Assembly (NCBI RefSeq): GCF_007991635.1
Contig: NZ_BJYS01000013.1
Coordinates: 62,001 to 126,000 of the forward strand
Reading direction: 5' to 3'
DNA length: 64,000 nt
From: Adhaeribacter aerolatus
GTDB lineage: Bacteria; Bacteroidota; Bacteroidia; Cytophagales; Hymenobacteraceae
Shown: positions 1-8,299 of the stretch, in pieces
How the letters are laid out: each line of letters starts with the position of its first letter
How positions within the stretch are numbered: the stretch's first letter is position 1
The notes under the pieces: generated by a model
The model's input: only the letters and a program-made list of their open reading frames with translations
What the model was told of the DNA's origin: nothing
Databases searched by the model: none
Made by a program: the position numbers and the translations under genes

Positions 1-1
1 T

Positions 2-421
2 ATCATTCAGATGGATACCCAGATTGCGGCCGAGCTACAGGACGCTTTGCTGAATACCTGGCTACCCGGTACGGCGGCTCACCCCAACCATTATTTTTGG
101 GTAACCAACTGGGAAATTATTTTGCCGGAGAAGAATATATCGGTGGGTGGTATTGGTTTTGCCGGTTTACCCGACGCGAACGGCGAAACCATGGTGGGCT
201 ACGGCCTAGATGCAAAACACCACGGTCGAGGGTACGCTTCTGAAGCGTTGGCTTGCCTGTTACGGTGGGCTTTCGGGCACGAGACTTTAAAAGCCGTGAT
301 AGCTACTACCCCACCCGATAATTACCCGTCGCACAAAGTGCTCACGAAAAACGGCTTTACCAACCTGGGCCACCTGGACCCGGAATATATTTACTGGCGA
401 CTGGAGCGAAGTAATTTTTAA
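2..421 (+). CDS. GNAT-family N-acetyltransferase, RimJ/RimL-like (5' end outside window)
   Basis: Transfers an acetyl group from acetyl-CoA to an amine; the substrate cannot be read from the sequence. The acetyl-CoA loop is visible as HHGRGYA, followed by the family's typical end 'N..S.KVL.KNGF', where the acceptor Asn-Ser pair precedes the last strand. The frame stays open to the left edge, and counted from the first ATG at 11 only 136 residues remain against about 170-180 usual, so the N-terminus is probably missing from the window. It ends about 80 bp before a convergent gene. The family call is secure; the substrate is unknown. Confidence 0.85.
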   Translation: MIQMDTQIAAELQDALLNTWLPGTAAHPNHYFWVTNWEIILPEKNISVGGIGFAGLPDANGETMVGYGLDAKHHGRGYASEALACLLRWAFGHETLKAVIATTPPDNYPSHKVLTKNGFTNLGHLDPEYIYWRLERSNF

Positions 422-502
422 AGAAATAGTCAATTTTAAGGCAGAGGCTGAAATTGCTCCTGCATAACACGCATTATTATTGGTTATGTTAAGCTGTTCT
501 GA

Positions 503-1243
503 CTATTGTAACCCGAACCGGAAAGGCAAAGCATGAACGTAGGCTCTTGGCACACCTTCTTCCATAGCCGGTTTAAAATCTGGCATGGCGCGCGCCACCC
601 GTAAAGCTTCCCTATCCAACGATGAGGAGACCTTTTTTACCACTTCTGAGCTAATAAATTTGCCGGTTTCATCAATAATTACTTGCACCACAACAACTCC
701 TTGCTCTTTGTCTCGCAGTGCCGCCGCCGGGTATCTTAAATTATTCGTCAAAAATTTAAGTAATGCGTTAGGCCCACCCGGGAATTCCGGCAGTTCTTCG
801 TGCGGATAAAAGCTGACCGCTGTTCCGTCCTCGTTAAAACATTCACCAACTTTCAGCTCCCCCTTAATAAAGTTTTCGCGGCGCTTAAGTTGCCCGCTAG
901 CATAGTACCCAACAGCCTGCCCTTCTTTTTTGCCTTGCCGGTACTGGGTAGTGTAATATAACTGACCATTTTTATGCCATTTTTGGGCTAAACCTTCCGG
1001 AAAAAATACACCTTCGGGAGTTTTGATAAAGTTGGTTTCGGCATGTTTCTCACCGGTTATAAAATAAGTAATTTCGGTTTTGCTGCTTTTTCCCTTATCT
1101 GTAAATTCTGTAACTTTATAATAGGCCGCGCCTTCTTTTCCGGGTAATAAATTAAATTTCTGGCCAAAATATTCCGGGTCGGTTTGGCTAAAAGCTGATA
1201 AACTAAGCGTTAAATAAGAAACTATAACAAGTAGAAAGCGCAT
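503..1243 (-). CDS. MORN-repeat / TonB C-terminal domain protein
   Basis: A 246-residue exported protein. Residues 1-20 form a signal peptide ending AFSQ. Residues about 85-145 hold YwqK/MORN-like repeats (G.a..WHKNGQL, then YYASGQLKRRENF). Residues about 150-246 are a TonB C-terminal domain, recognised by LPEFPGG, L..FL..NLRYP..A, G.V.VQVIID and a last strand LPFRFGL. Known TonB_C domains contact outer-membrane receptors, but the usual ExbB/ExbD-binding membrane anchor is absent, so a periplasmic scaffold or TonB mimic is more likely than a classical energy transducer. It is a monocistronic minus-strand gene; the start follows from the signal peptide. Confidence 0.85.
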   Translation of the reverse strand: MRFLLVIVSYLTLSLSAFSQTDPEYFGQKFNLLPGKEGAAYYKVTEFTDKGKSSKTEITYFITGEKHAETNFIKTPEGVFFPEGLAQKWHKNGQLYYTTQYRQGKKEGQAVGYYASGQLKRRENFIKGELKVGECFNEDGTAVSFYPHEELPEFPGGPNALLKFLTNNLRYPAAALRDKEQGVVVVQVIIDETGKFISSEVVKKVSSSLDREALRVARAMPDFKPAMEEGVPRAYVHALPFRFGLQ

Positions 1244-1408
1244 GAATAAATTTTTTATATAAAATCAACCTATTATTTAAAATTAGGTTGATTGTTCATC
1301 CTGACAAACTTCTGTAAAAACTTATTTTGTTTTCCCGAACCATAATGTACTTGGCTAAAAAGCGATTCATTGTTTTATAGGTGTGGTTATGTGCTTTAGC
1401 CTTTTCAA

Positions 1409-1879
1409 TCAATCCAACCAGTATAGAAAGGGTGTAGTAATTGATAGGGAATATAAGTTGATAAAAAAGCATACTATTACAATGACAATCAATAAATTTC
1501 GATTATGCGTCCCTCTATCAGTTTTATCATATTTTAAGGCAAATAATATGAGGCTAGGAATTGAAAGAATTAGAAAAGAGTTTGTCGCCAAACTTTGGTT
1601 TTTATAAACTATATTTAATTCTTCTGTCTTAACTTTATCACCTAATAGATTATAATACAAATAATCAGAAAGCCCTAAAACTATTAATGGGATAATTAGG
1701 GAACCTACACCAATTAAATATCCACTACCATTTTTAATAATCCATGCTTTTATAGAATTATTTCTAAGTAACTCAGTTTTATAAACTCTTTGAGATTGAT
1801 ATACATGTGCCATTAAAACTAATGGCCCTACGATTAATAAAACTATCTTCAAATAATTCTCAAAAGTCCAATGCGCCAT
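1409..1879 (-). CDS. hypothetical membrane protein, four predicted TM segments
   Basis: I do not recognise this 156-residue protein. It has four hydrophobic segments (about residues 9-25, 52-72, 98-113 and 125-143) separated by charged loops, one of which is K/E-rich (residues 80-90). There is no signal peptide apart from the first segment. Its DNA is clearly more AT-rich than the flanking genes, with many TTA, ATA and AAT codons, which suggests recent acquisition or weak expression. It lies head-to-tail behind the oxidoreductase gene, with 35 bp between its start and that gene's stop. A real gene is likely from the coherent membrane topology, but no function can be assigned. Confidence 0.6.
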   Translation of the reverse strand: MAHWTFENYLKIVLLIVGPLVLMAHVYQSQRVYKTELLRNNSIKAWIIKNGSGYLIGVGSLIIPLIVLGLSDYLYYNLLGDKVKTEELNIVYKNQSLATNSFLILSIPSLILFALKYDKTDRGTHNRNLLIVIVIVCFFINLYSLSITTPFLYWLD

Positions 1880-1914
1880 TTTACTTATTTCAATTACACC
1901 TAACCATAACTAAA

Positions 1915-3216
1915 TTACACCACCGGGTACTTCCATTCGCCGCGGTACTCGCGGCTGAGTAATTTATTGGCTTCGGGGTCGTTCAGGATAATTTCTTTGT
2001 CGCCGTCCCAGGCTATGCTGCGGCCTAGTTTGTACGAGAGCATACCCAGCAGAGCCATATTAGTAGAGCGATGGCCTATCTCAATGTCACAAACCGGTAG
2101 TTGTTTGCTTTTTACCGATTGCAGGAAATTGGCCCACAATTGCTTAATATTCTGACTGTCGGGCTGGTTTAGCCTGGCGTCTTCGTGCAATACCGGCTTG
2201 TTTTTATCGGTGGGGTAAAAAGTCCAGCCCTGGTGCCAACCCATGTGAAACGTGCCTTCGGTACCATAAAAATAACAGCCCACGTTTTCACCTTTCTCGG
2301 CGTTATTTCCCGCAAACTGACGGTGCTCCCAGTTTACGGTAAAATCTTCGAACTCGTAAGTAGCTACCTGGTGGTCGGGCGCATCGGTGTTGTCTTGCCG
2401 GATAGCACGGCCGCCGGTAGAGAATATTTTACGCGGGAATTTTTCTTCGGTCCACCACAAAATCTGGTCGAGCCAGTGAATACCCCAATCGCCGAGTTGC
2501 CCGTTGGCATAATCTAAATAAGCCCGGAAGCCTTTCGGGTGAATGGTTTTGTTATAGGGCCGGAAGGGAGCCGGACCGCACCACATTTCCCAGTTCAAGC
2601 CCTGCGGGGCTTCGCTGTCGGGTGTTTTTTGACCGGGGCCGCCGCCGTAGTGTACAAACGCCCGTACCATCCCAATCTTGCCTGCTTTCCCGGATTTCAA
2701 AAATTCCATGCCCGATACATTATGCGGCGATACCCGACGGTGCGTACCCACCTGCACCATCCGGTTGTTCGCCCGGGCGGCTTTTACCATGGCTTTACCT
2801 TCATTTATGGTGTGGCTAATGGGTTTTTCTACATACACGTGCGCGCCCTGCTGCACGGCGGCAATAGTAATAAGCGGATGCCAATGATCGGGCGTAGCTA
2901 CAATCACAATTTCGGGTTTTTCGCGGGCCAGCAACTCTCTGAAATCGCCGTATTTTTTGGGCTTATCGCCATTTAATTTTTCTACTTCCAGCGCGGCGGC
3001 CGTGAGCATATTTTGGTCTACATCGCATAATGCTACAACTTTAGATTCGCCGGCGGCAATGGCTTCGCGCAAAATATTCATGCCCCACCAGCCGCTACCT
3101 ACCAAAGCCGTGCGGTATGGCCGGGTTTTTCCGGCTACCGAAATTAGGGGCAACGACCAGGCTGAATAGGCGACACTGGCGGCAGCCGAAGTTTTAATAA
3201 AATTTCGTCGGTTCAT
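1915..3216 (-). CDS. Gfo/Idh/MocA-family oxidoreductase, Tat-exported
   Basis: An NAD(P)-dependent sugar or cyclitol dehydrogenase of 433 residues. The N-terminus carries a twin-arginine signal (NRRNFIKTS at 2-10, then a hydrophobic stretch to about residue 29), so it acts in the periplasm. The Rossmann fold starts at about residue 35 with LVGSGWWG; EKPI (about residue 130) is the family's conserved lysine motif, and the C-terminal half holds GDWGIHWLDQ with the family's catalytic-site histidine. Length is normal for the Tat-exported Bacteroidota subgroup. The substrate cannot be told. The nearby SusC/SusD pair is divergent and 1.9 kb away, so a link to glycan use is only suggestive. Confidence 0.9.
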   Translation of the reverse strand: MNRRNFIKTSAAASVAYSAWSLPLISVAGKTRPYRTALVGSGWWGMNILREAIAAGESKVVALCDVDQNMLTAAALEVEKLNGDKPKKYGDFRELLAREKPEIVIVATPDHWHPLITIAAVQQGAHVYVEKPISHTINEGKAMVKAARANNRMVQVGTHRRVSPHNVSGMEFLKSGKAGKIGMVRAFVHYGGGPGQKTPDSEAPQGLNWEMWCGPAPFRPYNKTIHPKGFRAYLDYANGQLGDWGIHWLDQILWWTEEKFPRKIFSTGGRAIRQDNTDAPDHQVATYEFEDFTVNWEHRQFAGNNAEKGENVGCYFYGTEGTFHMGWHQGWTFYPTDKNKPVLHEDARLNQPDSQNIKQLWANFLQSVKSKQLPVCDIEIGHRSTNMALLGMLSYKLGRSIAWDGDKEIILNDPEANKLLSREYRGEWKYPVV

Positions 3217-3304
3217 TGTTAAGAGTAGTTAGCAATTAGTAATTAGTTTTTAGTAATTATTTTTTCGATTACAAGCTAAAGCTATTAGAATGAAGTATGG
3301 GAAA

Positions 3305-3589
3305 TTAGCTAAGGTATAACTCCAGAATTCTTAAATTTAAGCAGATGATAATTATTAAAAAAATCATCAGAAGTGTTATTCCAAAGGCCCTCCTTAATTT
3401 TTGACCGCCAGAATACTGTTTCCAAAAACAGAAAATCTGGTAAGTTTTCAGAAGACTTGCCAGTAATCCTATTCCGGTAAAAACGCTTTCAGCAAAAACG
3501 AATATTATCTTCGAAACTACAAGCCCGTTTAAATTTATATTTATTAAATAGGGAGACGATAAAATAGCAAGAGCCGTAATTCTTTCCAT
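3305..3589 (-). CDS. small hypothetical membrane protein
   Basis: A 94-residue ORF beginning MERITALA, with two or three hydrophobic stretches (about residues 5-30, 33-50 and 68-93) and a basic loop between them (FWKQYSGGQKLRRA). I do not recognise a family. Base composition is AT-rich like the orphan at 1409-1879. It could be a genuine small membrane protein or the remnant of a longer one; the 297 bp upstream contain no supported gene. Confidence 0.4.
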   Translation of the reverse strand: MERITALAILSSPYLININLNGLVVSKIIFVFAESVFTGIGLLASLLKTYQIFCFWKQYSGGQKLRRAFGITLLMIFLIIIICLNLRILELYLS

Positions 3590-3886
3590 TGGTGCAAAAG
3601 CCAGTTTGGGCGTATGGGCAAGAGGTTATTTACTGATTAATCAATAGAGATAAAACATTCGATATTCTAAAACTCCCAAAGCACGGTGAGGATGAAAAGA
3701 GCGCCTTATTTTATAGCCAAATATATCCTGAGGCGCAAAACACCCTTTCTAAAATGCAAACTTTCCTCCGCATAAATACCTAATTTTTCAGGAAGCATAA
3801 AAATACTTGCCTGAGACTTAACCTTTTAATAAAAAAGGCAGTAATATCCCTTCCAAATAATTATTTATCAACCTCTTAAAACCGAT
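3590..3886. other. intergenic stretch without recognisable gene
   Basis: A divergent intergenic region of about 300 bp between two small orphan genes. Short open frames exist (for example about 28 codons from an ATG near 3692 on the plus strand), but none has recognisable content. It presumably carries the promoter of the gene at 3887; no TAnnTTTG box stood out. Confidence 0.4.
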
Positions 3887-4096
3887 GTGATGAAACATTT
3901 TTTTGACTATGATTTAAACAATCCCCAGGAAAGAATGGAGCGGTTCCAGAACTACCCCGAATTATCTAAGTTCTATATAGCGCTGCGGGAAGAACTATCG
4001 CAGGAAGAATACGAGAAGCTATACGAAGCAGAAAAAGAATCTTTTAAGGCATTAACCCCCGCCAATTCCCCGAAAAAGTTACAATGGATACGATAG
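3887..4096 (+). CDS. small acidic hypothetical protein (69 aa)
   Basis: A small soluble, helix-rich protein with aromatic and acidic composition. After an N-terminal HFFDYDLNN the residues 25-55 (ELSQEEYEKLYEAE) form a predicted amphipathic helix. There is no signal peptide or membrane segment. Support for a real gene is its codon use, the ATG at the end of a 300-bp intergenic region, and a strong hairpin terminator just downstream. No family was recognised and no function is proposed. Confidence 0.55.
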   Translation: MMKHFFDYDLNNPQERMERFQNYPELSKFYIALREELSQEEYEKLYEAEKESFKALTPANSPKKLQWIR

Positions 4097-4118
4097 CACC
4101 CACATATTATAATATTTG

Positions 4119-4150
4119 AAAAGGGTAAACAATAAAATGTTTACCCTTTT
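4119..4150 (+). terminator. intrinsic terminator after the 69-aa gene
   Basis: Perfect 12-bp stem: AAAAGGGTAAAC at 4119-4130 pairs with GTTTACCCTTTT at 4139-4150 across an 8-nt loop, followed by TCTTTTC. It sits 23 bp after the stop at 4096 and 26 bp before the end of the convergent gene, so it can serve both. Confidence 0.85.
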
Positions 4151-4175
4151 TCTTTTCTGGAAGCAAGGTATTTCT

Positions 4176-4427
4176 TTATTCTTCGCGCACGTACGGGTGC
4201 TGATATTGCAAAGCTTCTGCTTCGGTAATTATGGTGTAGGTATTCAGCATGTGGCTGCCTATCCCCGTGTTTAAACCTTTTACATACAAGCCCTCCGGCG
4301 ACCGGTAAATAGCGTAATTATGCTTCCCGAACGGGTACAAATTATTGCTGCGCAACTCTTTGGCTTTGGTCAGGTCTAGCTGTTGGTTGTCCTGCGTAGT
4401 CACCAAAAATAGATTCTTATCTTTCAT
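4176..4427 (-). CDS. hypothetical protein (83 aa)
   Basis: A short soluble protein beginning MKDKNLFLVTTQDNQQ. A central stretch, YAIYRSPEGLYVKGLNTG, has alternating polar and hydrophobic residues as expected for a small beta-sheet domain. No signal peptide or recognisable motif. It is convergent with the 69-aa gene across the shared terminator. The frame, composition and placement support a real gene; the function is unknown. Confidence 0.5.
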   Translation of the reverse strand: MKDKNLFLVTTQDNQQLDLTKAKELRSNNLYPFGKHNYAIYRSPEGLYVKGLNTGIGSHMLNTYTIITEAEALQYQHPYVREE

Positions 4428-5138
4428 AACCGATAGATAATGGTTTTTAATTATTAAGACAAGTGTTTTACCTACCTATTACATACTCCAAAATAACTAC
4501 ATTCGTAAAGGTTCCTATTCAGGCTTCTGTTTAACCTGGCTTACTTCCTGGTTCCGCCGGTAATAGCAATTGCCTGGTCAGCTAATAAGGTAATTAAAAA
4601 CGCAGTTTTTATACGACGGCATAATCATTATTAAAATATTACCCGTAGTAATATCAAATAATATCGAATAGGTATGACTGAAGACGAATTACTTAAGCAT
4701 TTAAATAATGTTGAAATATCCGTAAAATATCAATCCTCAGTGCTGACAATATTGTAAAGAACATTACTGCTTCTCCGGTAAACCTGCACTGCAAAATACC
4801 AGTCAGCCGGTTTTAAGATTATAGCCGCCCGGTAAAAAGAAAAACTATCCCTACTGATAACTTAGCCCGACTCAGATTTAAATAAAGACAAATTTAACCT
4901 ATTCGCTCCTCCTTTTTTTGACTAACCACTTCGGCAGTACCATTGCAATATTCTGAAGACTCCATCGATTGCGTAAAAAATATTTACAAAAATTTAACAA
5001 TAACTTTAAATAATTACAAAATTTTCAAAATATTGATCTGTTTATTGCCTTATCTTCCGTACATTTAAATACTTTTTCTGTTTTAAATACAGTATTCTTA
5101 CTCACATTGTTACCACCCATTGTTTAAAATGTTCTAAC
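4428..5138. other. 711-bp AT-rich intergenic region upstream of susC-like gene
   Basis: A divergent control region between the 83-aa gene and the SusC-type receptor. It is strongly AT-rich from about 4960 on. The only open frame of note is a 27-codon ORF at 4674-4757 (MTEDELLKHLNN...), which I cannot support as a gene. A long 5' leader for the receptor mRNA is likely; no riboswitch was recognised. Confidence 0.5.
4917..4945 (+). promoter_or_regulatory. candidate Bacteroidota sigma-A promoter for SusC/SusD
   Basis: TTTG at 4917-4920, 17-bp spacer, then TACCATTG at 4938-4945. The Bacteroidota consensus is TTTG with about 19 bp to TAnnTTTG, so the -10 differs by one base and the spacing is slightly short. 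It would give a leader of nearly 190 nt. No transcript data; tentative. Confidence 0.25.
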
Positions 5139-8100
5139 ATGAAAAAAAGATTACATTGCCCGCAATATCTGTTCTGGGTACTGCCGTTGCTTCCTTTGCA
5201 GCCGAATCTGGCGCAGGCCGAAAGCACAGTAGCAGTAGCCGGGACATACACTTCCCCGGAGGCAAGTAAAGCGGCCGCTGCCTTCTTAAATAATAAAAGT
5301 ACCAGCATCAGCTTTAAAAATAAGCTGGCAGAAGTTACCGTTCAGGGTAAAGTAACCGGCGAAAACAACGATGCGCTGCCCGGCGTTACGGTGCAGGTAA
5401 AAGGCACCACCACCGGTACCAGCACCGGCGTAGATGGTTCTTATTCGCTTACCGTACCAGATGGCAACGCTACTTTGGTTTTTTCTTATGTAGGTTACAC
5501 TACGCAGGAAGTAGCCATTAATAATCGTACTACCTTAAACGTTACGTTGCGGCCCGATGCCAAAGCCCTGGAAGAAGTGGTGGTAGTGGGTTATGGTACC
5601 CAGAAAAAAGGTGATGTAACCGTAGCCGTGGCCAGCGTAGCGGGCGAAGCCATTGCCGAACGCGGTACGGTAAACCCGTTGCAAGCCGTGCAAGGCCAGG
5701 TAGCCGGGGTCGATATTTCGGCGGGTTCCGGTCGGGCCGGTACTAACTATAATATTCAAATCAGGGGGCAAAACTCTTTGGCCGGCGGCTCGCCTTTATA
5801 CGTGGTAGACGGCGTAATTGTACCGGATATTAACTTCCTGAATCCGCAGGACATTGCCAAAATGGATGTTTTGAAAGATGCGGCTTCTACGGCAATATAT
5901 GGTTCCCGGGGTTCTAACGGGGTAGTTATTGTTACCACCAAACAGGGTAATCTGGTAAAAGGCGGCGCTACTATCTCATACGACGGCTATACAGGTATCC
6001 GGCAAAACGTACGCATGCCCGATTTTATGGAAGGGCCAGAGTGGTGGGAATTCCGGCAAAATTCTTACATCGTACCGGAACTGATCGCGGGCAACAACCC
6101 TACTGATATTAGTACCGCCGGATCTAATAACCCGGAAGTAGCTCGCCGCATTGCCGAAAATGATTATACCAACTGGCGCGATCTGGTAATGCAAACCGGG
6201 GTACAAAACAACCATTGGCTTACGGTTTCGGGTACCAGCAGCAACAACATGCAATATGTATTGGGTGCGGGTTACCAAAACGAAAAAGGTAACTTAATTA
6301 ACGAATATTTCGATCGGTATAACTTTAAAGCCAGCGTAGATCACAAACTCAACGACCACTGGGCGGCTGGTGCTGCCTTTAATTTTGCAATCTCCGAGAT
6401 TGAACGGGGCAGTGATTTGGCTGTTACCAATGCCTTCCGGATGGCACCTATTTTTAAACCGTACGATGATCAGGGTAACCTGGTGTTCCGGCCGGGCCAG
6501 ATTCCAATACCTGGTACCACCAACGTTACCAGTATGACTAGTTCAGTAAATCCTATTCTGGACAACCAGAATTCAGATAATAATACCCGCCGTTCGTTTG
6601 GGGTTGGTAATTTATACCTGCAATATTCACCTGTAGAAGGCGTAAGCTTCCGGTCTACTTTTTCGCCGCGCGTTACCTTCGAAAGAAACGGTCGTTTCTG
6701 GGGTTCGCAAACCGAAAGCCGGGGCGGCTTACAGCCGGCGGCCGAGTTGCGTAACAACGAAGCTTTCTCTTATATCTTAGATAACATAGTTACTGTAAAC
6801 AAAGCATTTAAAGAACATAGCTTTACTTTTACCGGTTTGCACAGCATTCAGCAGGAGCGCTACGAAAGCAATTTTAGCCGGGTAACCAACCTGCCTTTTA
6901 ATTCTTCTTTCTATAACCTGGGTACCGCTTCCAGCCGCGAGCGCATTGAAAGTGATTTCAGCAAAATATCGCTTATTTCGTACATGGGCCGGATCAATTA
7001 CGCCTTCCGCGACCGCTATTTGGTAACCCTGGCCGCCCGCTGGGATGGTTCTTCTAAACTATCGCCAGGGAATAAATGGTCCTCGTTCCCGTCGGCGGCT
7101 ATTGCCTGGCGCTTATCCGAGGAAAGTTTTATGGATGGTTTCGATTTCCTGACCGATTTAAAAGTAAGATTAAGTGCGGGGGTTGCCGGTAATAACAATA
7201 ACATTAGTGCTTACGGTACCCAAATGAACCTGAGCAGCCCTACCTTCTACGATTTCGGCGGTACACTGGGCTTAGGTTATACGCCTAACCGCCTGCCCAA
7301 CCCTGGCCTTACCTGGGAGCGAACCCGCGAATATGACCTGGGTCTGGATTATGCCTTATTTATGGGCCGCGTTTCCGGCTCTATTGATGTGTATGATAAA
7401 CTTTCGCAGGGTGTAATCATGGACCGTGATGTGGCTATGGAAAACGGCTGGGTATCTATCAAAGACAACGTTGGTTCGGTAAGTAACAAAGGTGTGGAAT
7501 TATCTTTAAGAACGGTAAATATTGCTACCGATAACTTTGAGTGGTCTACTACTTTTAACTTTGCCCGCAACAAAAACGCAATTGTGGAACTGCTGGATAA
7601 AAAAGAAGATTTACCCGGCAACGCCTGGTTTATCGGCGAGCCCATTAACGTAAACTACACGTATATTTTTGATGGCATCTGGCAGGAAAACGAAGCCGAC
7701 CAGGCGCTTATTTACAAACAAATTCCCGGCATGGCCCGGGTAAAAGATATAGATGGCAACGGCGTATTAAATAATGCCGACCGCGCCATTATCGGGCAAC
7801 GCGACCCCAAATGGACCGGTGGTTTCTCTACATCGGTCACGTACCGGGGCTTCGATTTTTCAGCTTCTTTATTTGCCCGCCAAGGCCACCAGGTGCTCAG
7901 CACGTTCCATCAGGAATTTACCAACTTAGCCGACCGCGGCCGGACCAAACTGGACGTGGATTATTACATGCCTGCTAATAATATTACCCCGGCTCGGGTT
8001 TCGAACACCTACCCTATGCCGGGCCGCCCCGGCGATTACTGGTCTTTGGTAGGGTATTACAAAGATGCCTCTTTTGTGAAAGTACAGAATATTTCGCTGG

Positions 8101-8288
8101 GTTACACGCTGCCGGCCAGCTTGCTGGAGCGGGTAAAAATTAAGAGCGTGCGGTTGTATAGCAATATATTAAATCCGTTTGTTTTCTCTGATTACGATGG
8201 TTTTGACCCGGAATACGCCGCCGAATCTTTAAATAATACCGGGGTTAGCACCGTTACTTACCAGTTTGGGGTAAATCTGAAATTTTAA
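5139..8288 (+). CDS. SusC/RagA-family TonB-linked outer-membrane transporter
   Basis: Imports a nutrient, usually a glycan or peptide fragment, across the outer membrane using TonB energy. The 1049 residues comprise a signal peptide (1-28), a CarboxypepD_reg-like beta-sandwich (about 66-138), a TonB box (EEVVVVGYGTQK at 145-156), the plug domain with the SusC hallmarks VQGQVAGVDI, IRGQNSL and STAIYGSRGSNGVV, and a 22-strand barrel ending in the aromatic signature FGVNLKF. There is no N-terminal STN domain, so it should not signal to a FecR anti-sigma factor. The SusD partner follows 11 bp after the stop, forming a two-gene operon. No glycosidase or sensor is in the unit, so the substrate is unknown. 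Confidence 0.97.
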   Translation: MKKRLHCPQYLFWVLPLLPLQPNLAQAESTVAVAGTYTSPEASKAAAAFLNNKSTSISFKNKLAEVTVQGKVTGENNDALPGVTVQVKGTTTGTSTGVDGSYSLTVPDGNATLVFSYVGYTTQEVAINNRTTLNVTLRPDAKALEEVVVVGYGTQKKGDVTVAVASVAGEAIAERGTVNPLQAVQGQVAGVDISAGSGRAGTNYNIQIRGQNSLAGGSPLYVVDGVIVPDINFLNPQDIAKMDVLKDAASTAIYGSRGSNGVVIVTTKQGNLVKGGATISYDGYTGIRQNVRMPDFMEGPEWWEFRQNSYIVPELIAGNNPTDISTAGSNNPEVARRIAENDYTNWRDLVMQTGVQNNHWLTVSGTSSNNMQYVLGAGYQNEKGNLINEYFDRYNFKASVDHKLNDHWAAGAAFNFAISEIERGSDLAVTNAFRMAPIFKPYDDQGNLVFRPGQIPIPGTTNVTSMTSSVNPILDNQNSDNNTRRSFGVGNLYLQYSPVEGVSFRSTFSPRVTFERNGRFWGSQTESRGGLQPAAELRNNEAFSYILDNIVTVNKAFKEHSFTFTGLHSIQQERYESNFSRVTNLPFNSSFYNLGTASSRERIESDFSKISLISYMGRINYAFRDRYLVTLAARWDGSSKLSPGNKWSSFPSAAIAWRLSEESFMDGFDFLTDLKVRLSAGVAGNNNNISAYGTQMNLSSPTFYDFGGTLGLGYTPNRLPNPGLTWERTREYDLGLDYALFMGRVSGSIDVYDKLSQGVIMDRDVAMENGWVSIKDNVGSVSNKGVELSLRTVNIATDNFEWSTTFNFARNKNAIVELLDKKEDLPGNAWFIGEPINVNYTYIFDGIWQENEADQALIYKQIPGMARVKDIDGNGVLNNADRAIIGQRDPKWTGGFSTSVTYRGFDFSASLFARQGHQVLSTFHQEFTNLADRGRTKLDVDYYMPANNITPARVSNTYPMPGRPGDYWSLVGYYKDASFVKVQNISLGYTLPASLLERVKIKSVRLYSNILNPFVFSDYDGFDPEYAAESLNNTGVSTVTYQFGVNLKF

Positions 8289-8299
8289 TCTGAATAGAA

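Noticed and set aside
2539-2976. 145-aa open frame antisense to the Gfo/Idh/MocA gene
   Set aside because: Shadow of a well-supported gene, no domain.
4674-4757. 27-codon ORF in the SusC leader region
   Set aside because: Too short and without a supporting ribosome site or conservation evidence.
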